NCBI GenBank assembly: GCA_020627705.1
Contig: JAHDGJ010000020.1
Coordinates: 31,123-69,314 of the forward strand
Source of the DNA: Saprospiraceae bacterium
Lineage (GTDB): Bacteria > Bacteroidota > Bacteroidia > Chitinophagales > Saprospiraceae
Length of the DNA: 38,192 nucleotides
Direction: 5' to 3'
Both the position numbers and the translations under genes were made by a program. A model generated the notes under the pieces. The model did no database searches, was not told where the DNA came from, and saw only the letters and a list, made by a program, of their open reading frames with translations. Shown here in pieces: positions 1-8,000 of this stretch (within the stretch, counting starts at the first letter, position 1; each line of letters begins with the position of its first letter).

Positions 1-1
1 T

Positions 2-1012
2 TTTCAAAAAAGATTTTTCGAAATCATAGCCAAACGAAAGGCACATCGAAATACGAACATCTTACATGATGTCATGGACATGTTAAACATTAGAAAAGGG
101 GCTGCCTATAAACGGATGAATGGCGAAACGGCATTAACACTGGAAGAGGTAATTAAGCTCTCGGAGCATTTTAATGTTTCTCTAGATTCTATTTTTAGAG
201 AGCAAACATACATTTCCTTTTTTCACCCTTTTTTAACGGATAATCAATTAGGTACCACTGAAGAGTTTTTTGATCAGTTTTCTTCTTTTATGAAACCACT
301 TAAGAAGAAAGAAGATGGAGAAGACCAAATTGCGATGTCTTATTTGGCCAATGAAATTCCAATCTTCTATTACTTTTCTCACCGATATATTTTTACTTTT
401 TTGCTCTCCGTATGGAAGCACCTGCATTGGGATGAGGGCATGATCGAAATTAGGGACACCAATGATTTTGACAAGCAAATTGAAGAATTGAGAAAAGAAA
501 TCGCAGTTAATTATTATGGTCATCCGGTAACTGAAATATGGAATTCAAACATGCTCAACAATTTATATCAGCAAATTATTTTCTGCATAACCATCCGAGC
601 GTTTAAGGATCAAACCTTTTTGACCAGACTAATCCTAGATGTAGAGAAACTGATTAATCACCTAAGAGAGATTGCTATTTCTGGTAAAAAATCCATTAAA
701 GGCATTTCCACAGAAGAAGGTGAATTGAAAATTTATCTAAACGATTTCGGAAATTATTTAAACCTCGTGCTGTACGAATCCGAAGCAGCTAAAACGTCTT
801 TTATTGGGTATGATTTTCCTCAGTTTATAGTTTCTTACAACAAAAGTTTTCACACGTTTTCGCAAAATTGGATTAATAAAATCAAAAAAAGATCAGTACT
901 TATCAGTTCGGAGGGGTATCAATACAGAGAACTCTTTTTCATTAAAATGGAAAACGATTTTAAATACTTCAAAGAACGGGTAGATAAGCTCATGGGTATT
1001 TATTACAATTAG
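2..1012 (+). CDS. XRE-like helix-turn-helix regulator, 5' end outside the window
   Basis: The frame is open from base 2 with no start before the first in-window ATG at 74, and the 24 codons before that ATG read as part of the same helical domain, so the true start lies left of the window. The N-terminal 60 or so residues look like an XRE-type DNA-binding domain: the stretch around ATG 74 (MLNIRKGAAYKRMNGE, then LTLEEVIKLSEHFNVSLDSIF) has the usual 'choose helix, then low-activity state' pattern. The remaining 250 residues are an all-helical, Tyr/Phe-rich domain with no motif I recognise. Similar long HTH proteins occur in Bacteroidota, with unknown ligands. It ends 84 bp before the symporter gene, in the same direction, but a regulatory link is only a guess. 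Confidence 0.75.
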   Translation, partial: FQKRFFEIIAKRKAHRNTNILHDVMDMLNIRKGAAYKRMNGETALTLEEVIKLSEHFNVSLDSIFREQTYISFFHPFLTDNQLGTTEEFFDQFSSFMKPLKKKEDGEDQIAMSYLANEIPIFYYFSHRYIFTFLLSVWKHLHWDEGMIEIRDTNDFDKQIEELRKEIAVNYYGHPVTEIWNSNMLNNLYQQIIFCITIRAFKDQTFLTRLILDVEKLINHLREIAISGKKSIKGISTEEGELKIYLNDFGNYLNLVLYESEAAKTSFIGYDFPQFIVSYNKSFHTFSQNWINKIKKRSVLISSEGYQYRELFFIKMENDFKYFKERVDKLMGIYYN

Positions 1013-1040
1013 TCTTATATAATTTTTACAGAAGAATCTT

Positions 1041-1071
1041 TTTGATAATCCCTTTCAACTAAATACCTTAC
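1041..1071 (+). promoter_or_regulatory. candidate Bacteroidota-type promoter of the symporter gene
   Basis: TTTG at 1041-1044 is followed after exactly 19 bases by TACCTTAC at 1064-1071, which matches TAnnTTTG at four of six fixed positions. The spacing fits the known -33/-7 architecture of this phylum and would place transcription start near 1079, 18 bases before the ATG. The -7 box is imperfect, so this is tentative. Confidence 0.3.
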
Positions 1072-1096
1072 AGCTTCTCTTTAATAATCAATTCGT

Positions 1097-2782
1097 ATGA
1101 ACAAAGTCCTGCGCACTTGTAGTCTATTACTTTTAATGTTTCTTTCTCCGCTTTTTGCCTTTGCGCAAAATGCCTCTTCTACTGAAGAATTAGGTTTGGA
1201 TGAGAGAATTAATGAAGCGTTTAAACCTGTTTCTGATTTTTTCAGTAATGTTATTTTCTTCGAAATTTTTGATGGTGTTCCATTCGTACTGGTACTGCTC
1301 GTAGTTAGTGCCTTGTTTTTTACGATATATTTTGGCTTCGTTAATATTCGAAGGTTTGGGACAGCCATACAGGTAGTTCGAGGAAAGTTCGACGATATTG
1401 AAGGCCACGATGGGGCTTCAGAGGATGCTGCTGTGGATGGCGATATTAGAGATACCATTCGAGATGAAAGTAAGGACGGAGAAGTTTCTCATTTCCAAGC
1501 GCTGGCTACAGCAGTGTCTGGCACCGTTGGAAATGGAAACATTGCCGGTGTTGCCCTTGCTATTGCCCTTGGAGGGCCAGGAGCTACTTTCTGGATGATC
1601 ATTTGTGGATTATTGGGTATGTCTACCAAATTTGTTGAATGTACTTTGGGTGTAGCTTACCGAGATGTAGGTTCTGACGGTACTGTTTATGGTGGCCCTA
1701 TGTATTACTTGAGTAAAGGACTACAAAAAAGAGGCTTTGCTTCTGCTGGAAAAGTCCTTGCTGTATTGTTTGCAATCTTTTGTATTGGCGGTTCTTTTGG
1801 TGGAGGAAATGCTGCGCAATCGAATCAAGCTACGATAGTACTGAAAGAATTACTTGGTCTAGAAAGCACCATGGCTGGAACTGTAATTGGTTTAATCCTA
1901 GCCATATTGGTAGGTATCATCATTATAGGAGGAATCAAAAGAATTGCCTCGGTGACTGAAAAAGTTGTACCGTTTATGGCAGGACTTTACATACTTGCTT
2001 GTCTTTATATTATTTTCTCCAATTTCTCTTTAGCAGGAAGTGCTTTGGGTCAAATTTTTTCTGAAGCATTTACCCCAAGAGCAAGTGTTGGAGCAGTAAT
2101 CGGTGTATTGTTGGTCGGTTTTAAACGTGCGGCATTCTCAAATGAAGCAGGAGCAGGTTCGGCGTCGATTGCCCATTCTGCAGTTAAAACAAAATATCCA
2201 GCCTCAGAAGGATTAGTAGCATTGTTGGAGCCTTTTATTGATACTGTGGTTATATGTACCATGACCGCCTTAGTGATTATCATTTTTAATTCAGGAGCAG
2301 GTGCAGAATTTCTTTATGGACTACATCCTTCAGCAGTTTTACAACCTGATGGCACGTATAATCTCTTAATCGACGGAAAAGAATTTTTAGATGTAGAAGG
2401 ACAAGTATATCTCAATGGAGCCATGGCAGAAGGGGCCGCAATTACAACAGCAGCATTTGGTAAATTCATCCCATTCTCAAAAATCTTTTTGACTATCGCA
2501 GTGGTACTGTTTGCAGTATCTACTATGATTTCTTGGTCTTACTATGGCCTACAGTCTTGGAAATTTTTGTTTGGAAGAGGTAAAACAGCGGATATGGTTT
2601 ACAAACTAATCTTCTGTCTATTTATCATTATTGGAGCTGCCGCAAGTATGAAATCCATCTGGGATTTTTCTGACGCTATGATCTTTGCAATGGTATTTCC
2701 TAACATGATAGGATTATTCTTCCTTTTCCCAGAAGTAAAAAATCTTTTAAAGAAATATTTATCTGCCATTGGCAAATCATAA
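1097..2782 (+). CDS. AGCS-family sodium:alanine/amino-acid symporter
   Basis: This 561-residue inner-membrane protein belongs to the alanine/glycine:cation symporter family, which couples Na+ (or H+) entry to uptake of small neutral amino acids. Seen: a long polytopic hydrophobic pattern, the family block around GGPGATFWMIICGLLGMSTK followed by VYGGPMYYLSKGL, and the later block GAGSASIAHSAVKTKYPASEG with the EPFIDT segment. The N-terminus carries a signal-like hydrophobic stretch ending FAFAQ before the first conserved segment, which is common in Bacteroidota members and makes it slightly longer than the usual 450-540 residues. An insert of about 45 residues (near residues 400-440, including LHPSAVLQPDGTYNLL) sits between membrane segments. 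The gene stands alone and ends at a strong terminator. The exact substrate cannot be read from sequence. Confidence 0.93.
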   Translation: MNKVLRTCSLLLLMFLSPLFAFAQNASSTEELGLDERINEAFKPVSDFFSNVIFFEIFDGVPFVLVLLVVSALFFTIYFGFVNIRRFGTAIQVVRGKFDDIEGHDGASEDAAVDGDIRDTIRDESKDGEVSHFQALATAVSGTVGNGNIAGVALAIALGGPGATFWMIICGLLGMSTKFVECTLGVAYRDVGSDGTVYGGPMYYLSKGLQKRGFASAGKVLAVLFAIFCIGGSFGGGNAAQSNQATIVLKELLGLESTMAGTVIGLILAILVGIIIIGGIKRIASVTEKVVPFMAGLYILACLYIIFSNFSLAGSALGQIFSEAFTPRASVGAVIGVLLVGFKRAAFSNEAGAGSASIAHSAVKTKYPASEGLVALLEPFIDTVVICTMTALVIIIFNSGAGAEFLYGLHPSAVLQPDGTYNLLIDGKEFLDVEGQVYLNGAMAEGAAITTAAFGKFIPFSKIFLTIAVVLFAVSTMISWSYYGLQSWKFLFGRGKTADMVYKLIFCLFIIIGAAASMKSIWDFSDAMIFAMVFPNMIGLFFLFPEVKNLLKKYLSAIGKS

Positions 2783-2835
2783 AATACAAGTGGGTGAATC
2801 CAGCGATTTCGCCCGCTCCTTAATATCTGAACAGG

Positions 2836-2863
2836 CCCCGATGTTTATTCATCGGGGTTTTTT
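2836..2863 (+). terminator. intrinsic terminator after the symporter gene
   Basis: CCCCGATG (2836-2843), a 6-base loop TTTATT, then CATCGGGG (2850-2857) form a perfect 8-bp GC-rich stem followed by six T residues. It lies 54 bp after the symporter stop and insulates folK. Confidence 0.93.
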
Positions 2864-2891
2864 ATTTGTTTAAAATATATTAAGCTTTTTC

Positions 2892-2899
2892 TACATTTG
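2892..2899 (+). promoter_or_regulatory. candidate -7 promoter element of folK
   Basis: TACATTTG is an exact match to TAnnTTTG and lies 22 bases before the TTG start of folK. A TTTG at 2865-2868 could serve as the upstream element, but the spacing (23) is longer than the usual 19-21. Position just after a terminator supports a promoter here. Confidence 0.45.
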
Positions 2900-2921
2900 T
2901 AGTTGCGCCAATCACTGCACT

Positions 2922-3398
2922 TTGAATAGATATCTTTTACATCTTGGTTCAAATTTAAACGAGCCTTTAAAACAGCTCATTGAGGCAGAAAAAAGATTGG
3001 AAGACGAAGGAAAAATAGTTTGTACTTCTAAAATATATAAGACAGAAGCATGGGGCTTAGCAGGGCAACCAGATTTTTTAAATCGTGCTTTGCATTTTGA
3101 ATCCATGCTTTCTCCGCATGAATTACTCGAAGTAATTCATAACATTGAGCATGCTCAAAATAGAAATAGAAAGGAAAAATGGGGCCCTCGAACGATAGAT
3201 ATTGATATCTTGTTTTTTAATGAAGAAATAATAGAATCTGAAGTATTGACCATTCCTCACAAACATATAGCTGAAAGAAATTTTGTACTTATTCCATTGC
3301 TTGACATTGCAGCGGAGTATATTCATCCTAAGAATAAAAAAACTGTTGAAGAGCTTTACGAGCAATGCGAAGACCCTTCAGAAGTGATACTGCTTTAA
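2922..3398 (+). CDS. folK: HPPK, 6-hydroxymethyl-dihydropterin diphosphokinase
   Basis: A cytosolic folate-pathway enzyme that transfers diphosphate from ATP to 6-hydroxymethyl-7,8-dihydropterin. The 158-residue length is typical. Visible family signatures are the N-terminal LLHLGSNLNEPL strand and loop, the ATP/Mg-binding core WGPRTIDIDILFFNEE (residues 87-102) with both aspartates, and the C-terminal IPHKHIAERNFVLIPLLDIA block. No ATG lies upstream in frame; the TTG at 2922 puts the protein start two residues before the conserved first strand, so it is the likely start. The stop codon directly abuts the ATG of the next gene (no intervening base), so the two are probably co-transcribed and translationally coupled. 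Confidence 0.94.
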   Translation: MNRYLLHLGSNLNEPLKQLIEAEKRLEDEGKIVCTSKIYKTEAWGLAGQPDFLNRALHFESMLSPHELLEVIHNIEHAQNRNRKEKWGPRTIDIDILFFNEEIIESEVLTIPHKHIAERNFVLIPLLDIAAEYIHPKNKKTVEELYEQCEDPSEVILL

Positions 3399-4049
3399 AT
3401 GGATCAAAAAATTCCATACAACTACATCTCCATCGAGGGGAATATTGGAACCGGCAAAACCTCATTTTGTCGGAAGATGCAAAATATTCACAGTTGTAAA
3501 TTGGTGTTAGAGACTTTTAACGATAATCCTTTCTTGCCTATGTTTTATAAGGATCCAGAAAGGTATGCTTTTACTGTCGAGCTGTTCTTTATGACGGAGA
3601 GACATAAGCAACTTCAAAACAACCTTATATCGCAAGACCTCTTTTTTGATTTTACTTTGTCTGATTACTTCTTTACCAAGACTTTATTATTTGCTCGCAA
3701 CAACTTAGGAGAGGAAGAATTTAGATTGTTTCAAAAGCTCTACAAAGTCTTAAATCAAACCTTCCCGCAGCCCGATATACTTGTTTATTTTCATCGACAC
3801 GTCGATATTTTAATGGAAAACATTAAGGCTAGAGGCAGAGATTTTGAGAAGGACATTACAAAAGATTACCTTATTCAAATACAAGATTCATATTTCGAAT
3901 ATTTTCGGAACATCTTGTCTCACCCTGTGTTAATCATCGATATGGGAGAGATTGATTTTGTACATAACGAGAAATCATTCAACGCAGTACAATCATTATT
4001 CTACAAAGAATACAACCCAGGGGTCCATCGAATGACCCTATCTGTTTAA
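3399..4049 (+). CDS. deoxynucleoside kinase (dNK/dGK family)
   Basis: It phosphorylates deoxynucleosides to monophosphates for nucleotide salvage in the cytosol. Evidence: P-loop GNIGTGKTS near residues 14-22 at the very N-terminus, the family's substrate-site stretch around LVLETFNDNPFL, the central DFTLSDYFFTKTLLFA segment in the place of the ERS motif region, and the basic lid ENIKARGRDFEKDI. Length (216 aa) fits the family. It follows folK without a gap, a pairing I recall in other Bacteroidota, and converges on the PorP/SprF gene with a single base between the two stop codons. Which deoxynucleoside is preferred is not readable. Confidence 0.88.
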   Translation: MDQKIPYNYISIEGNIGTGKTSFCRKMQNIHSCKLVLETFNDNPFLPMFYKDPERYAFTVELFFMTERHKQLQNNLISQDLFFDFTLSDYFFTKTLLFARNNLGEEEFRLFQKLYKVLNQTFPQPDILVYFHRHVDILMENIKARGRDFEKDITKDYLIQIQDSYFEYFRNILSHPVLIIDMGEIDFVHNEKSFNAVQSLFYKEYNPGVHRMTLSV

Positions 4050-4050
4050 G

Positions 4051-5097
4051 CTAGAATTTAGGACATATGAGCTTCTTTCGGCGCTCAAACTCTTTACTTT
4101 GATAATTTATATTAAGCTCGAAAGCTCCTCTACGGCTATTATAACTTTGTAAGGAACTGACCGTAACATCATAGCCCAAGCCAATAGTCACCTTACCCAT
4201 TTCTAGGGCTGTACTTATAATAAGTGCATCAAAATGATTGCCATCCAAACGCCGGCTGTAACGCAAAAACAATCCAGCACGAAGGGCAACTTCACCCCAA
4301 TCATACCTAGAAAATCTAATTTGAGAACCAAAATTGTATTGCCTGTATGGTCCTTGGTCTAAGATCGTTACAGAAGGCAACAAATAGCTTCCTTGATTTA
4401 TGCGAATAGATGCACCCAAAAGAATTGACAATTTTCGATACAAGGCAACATTTTGGCCAATCAATGAAATATTAGGCTCGTTAATATGATCCATCGAAAC
4501 GCCGGCATAGTAACTGTCATCTTCAGAGGAGGCATACCACAACAAGCCCAATCCGAAGTCAGAAAAATTTTCGGTTGCCGTATCCGAAAAAGCCTCTCCA
4601 TTAGGTGCCCAAGGGACTACTACCTCGGCATTTATATCGTACTGTCTTCCAAACCACAAATTGGACCAGGCCAGGCTGTTGTTTCCTCCGCCAGCCTTTA
4701 ATCCCGCAATTAGAAATTGGGCATTTTTGGAATATTTGCTCCCCACTAATTTTTTGTGATAAGAAACCAAAAGGTGCCCATTGGTTTGACGATAATTACT
4801 CTCTCCTACTTCATCACCTAGTAGTGTGAAACCAAAGGATATAAAATCATTTTTCTTAAACGCCATTCTGACATCTGCGGAAGCCTTGATGGTTTTAAAT
4901 GAATTTGAAGGCAACAAACTTGACCATTGATCTCGATAACTCACTGATGCTCTCAACCGGCCATCAAATACCCCTGACATCGCAGGATTGATTTGTAGCG
5001 GTGTAAAATAATGCTGTGAAAAATGAGGGTCTTGAGCAAAGAGCTCGAAGGAGATAAGTCCACAGAAAAACAAAATAAAAAATCGTGATTTTCTCAT
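4051..5097 (-). CDS. PorP/SprF-family outer-membrane protein
   Basis: A predicted outer-membrane beta-barrel of 348 residues that partners T9SS-exported, type B-sorted proteins. It has a signal peptide of about 22 residues ending ELFAQ, followed directly by the family's hallmark DPHFSQHYFTPLQINPAMSG and then alternating amphipathic strands to the C-terminus. Its ATG overlaps the stop of the giant cargo gene by 4 bp (ATGA type), so translation is almost certainly coupled. In Flavobacterium johnsoniae, SprF is needed for surface delivery of SprB, and this pair has the same arrangement (established for SprB/SprF; inferred here). It lies tail to tail with the deoxynucleoside kinase gene. Confidence 0.93.
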   Translation of the reverse strand: MRKSRFFILFFCGLISFELFAQDPHFSQHYFTPLQINPAMSGVFDGRLRASVSYRDQWSSLLPSNSFKTIKASADVRMAFKKNDFISFGFTLLGDEVGESNYRQTNGHLLVSYHKKLVGSKYSKNAQFLIAGLKAGGGNNSLAWSNLWFGRQYDINAEVVVPWAPNGEAFSDTATENFSDFGLGLLWYASSEDDSYYAGVSMDHINEPNISLIGQNVALYRKLSILLGASIRINQGSYLLPSVTILDQGPYRQYNFGSQIRFSRYDWGEVALRAGLFLRYSRRLDGNHFDALIISTALEMGKVTIGLGYDVTVSSLQSYNSRRGAFELNINYQSKEFERRKKLICPKF

Positions 5098-8000
5098 TTT
5101 ATCAAAGTGGTTTCTCCGTTATAAAAATTGACTGTACCGTCGACATTTTCAGCTTCAACAGTCCAAACATACACTCCAGGTTGGGCACTCAATCCTTTAA
5201 ATTGACCATCCCAACCTCTGGATAAATCGTTAGTTAAAAAATCATTGTCTTCATACACCATCTCACCCCATCTATCAAAAATTCTAAAATGCGTTATCCG
5301 CAAATCTTCTTTACCAAAGACATGTAAAAGATCATTGTTTCCATCACCATTAGGAGTAAATCCAGTGGGCACATCGACAAACTCTTTGAGTACAGCGATG
5401 ATGTTTATTTTGATCTCATCTTCACAGCCATTTTCGTCTACTACCATCAGATCTACTGTTATATTCGTCGTGATACTATCTACAGTTGGAAAAGCACAAT
5501 TGTCACAATTAAACTGATCAATATTCAAAGAGCTCCATTGAAAAGAAACTTCTCCTTGACCATTGATAATAGTTGGAAACATTTGGATTGATTCTCCATA
5601 ATCGACGTACTTGAGCGTACCAATTTCGATGATTATTTCTTCTGGTTTTTCAATTTCAATTCCTTCAAGTATAGTTGTGCACCCTTCAAAATCCTGAACA
5701 TATACAGTATAGGTCCCGGCAGTCAGCCCTATTAAGACCGGAGAAGAACTATACTCTTCCCCATCGATACTGTATTGATATATCCCATTTCCTCCAGAAG
5801 CTATTACTTCTATCATACCGTCAAACCCACCAAAACAACTTACATCCTCCGTCATAATTTCTAAGGATATGTCAGAATCTGGCTGCCCAACTTCGAAAGA
5901 ATCAATTACTTCGCAACCCGACACATCAGTCAAAGTCACGGTATAGATTCCTGCAGTCAAATTCTCCAACCGCTCTTCCATACTTCCTGTTGACCAAAGG
6001 ACATTAAAATCATTGCTGCCGCCTAGTGGATTAATTTCGAGTGCTCCGTCATTAGCTCCATTGCAAGTAGCATCTGTAATAGCCTCATTAAAACTAATTC
6101 CTACAGGATCCGTAATGGTATAGTCCTGTACAGCAGTACAGCCCTGATCATCTTCGACAGAAACAAAATAATTTCCAGCTAATAAATTGCTCGCTATTGG
6201 AGTATTCTGACTTCCTGCATTTCCATCCCACAAATAGCTTAATTGCCCATTTCCGCCAGTTGCAATCACCTCAATAAATCCATTGTCATCACCCGCACAA
6301 AGTGGATTTTGACTCTGTACCAAATCGATATCAATTTCTGCAGGTTGTAGAATATTTATCGATGCACTGGCAGTACATCCATTCACATCCTCCGCGGTAA
6401 TAATATAACTTTGGTCACCTGCCAAACTTATCGCACTGGATGAATTTTGGATCGGCGTCGTATTCCACATTATTTGAAAATCTACAAGATTCCCAGAAAC
6501 GCCATCAAAAAGAATGCTATCCACCGTTGCAGAACCATCGATAGCTCCAAAACAGGTCACATCTGTTGTACTTACAAAAAGAGCCATTTCTGGACTAGCC
6601 GTAATCATTCCTTGGGCAGTATTGCTACAATTATTTTCGTCAGAGACAGTAACAGTATACGTCCCAACTCCTAGATTCGCTATCTCTTGGCTTGTTTCGT
6701 TGTTGGACCACACATAATTGACCATTCCATTCGCTCCACTTACCTCGGCATTGAGCATGCCATCCGTTGCCTCAGGGCAAATAAGCGCATTATCAACTTG
6801 TACACTTAAGCCTTGATTGGGTTCTTCGATTTCAAAAAAGTAAGTGGCCATACAATTTGTATCATCCGTAAGTTGAAGTTGATACATACCCGCGCCAACA
6901 TTTTCTAAATCTTCTAAAGCTGAAGAAAAACCATTTGGTCCTGTCCAATTAAATGTAAAAGGCATCACGCCAGTAATCACGGTCAAATTTATGCTACCGC
7001 TTTGTGCTCCCAAACAATCAACATTACTAATTTGACTTGTAATTTCTATATTGCCTCCTTCTGGTACTTCAACAGAAATGCTTTTTTGGCAATTCATGGC
7101 ATCCGTGATTGTCGCATTATATGTCCCTGCTTCGAGACTCATCAAATCTTCATCATTAAACGAAACCTCATTTTCCCATTGCACATCAAAACTCGGAGTT
7201 CCCCCAGAGGTGGTAATGTCTATTGCTCCGTTTTCTTCTCCAGCACAACTTACTGGAACGACCACAATTTGGACATCTATCGAATCTGGTTGAGAAATTA
7301 AGAAACACTGCTCTACAGTACACATCATTTCGTCGGTTACCGTAACGCAATATTCTCCAGATTCTAAATCTTGAATGTTGTTTGAAGTGGAGTTAAAAAC
7401 AAGATCTGGACTTGACCAGTCATAGCTTAAGTTGCCTGTGCCTCCGCTCGCTTCGAAATCAATCGACCCATTACCACTTTCAAAACAAGTCAAATCTTCA
7501 ACAGTTTCGATATAACTTATTTGATCTGGACCATTAAACTCTATGGAATCTATGTGTATACAATTGTTCGTATCGGTAATGGTGACATAATGTTTTCCTG
7601 GTGCCAAATTGGAAGCCGAGTCTCCCATGTCTCCATTGCTCCAAACGAAGGAATACATACCTGTACCTCCAAAGGCTTGGGCGGTAGCCGTTCCATCTGA
7701 TACACCAAAACAAGAATTATCGCTAACATCCAAAGTACTTGTTAGCTGAATGGCTTCATCGATAGAGAAATTACTCACTGCAGAACAATCGTTTTCGTCG
7801 TAAACAGTGACCGAGTAATTTCCACTTGACAAATTGTACAAGGTATCAATTAAGGTTATATCTGTGGTACTCCAATGATATTCGTATGTGCCCACGCCAT
7901 TATCTGCCTCAACAACACCAATACCACTTGCCTCTTGGAAGCAGTCTACTGCCGCAAATTGCCCCGCTGAAGCCGTTAGTTCTACGGGTTGTTGAAGTGT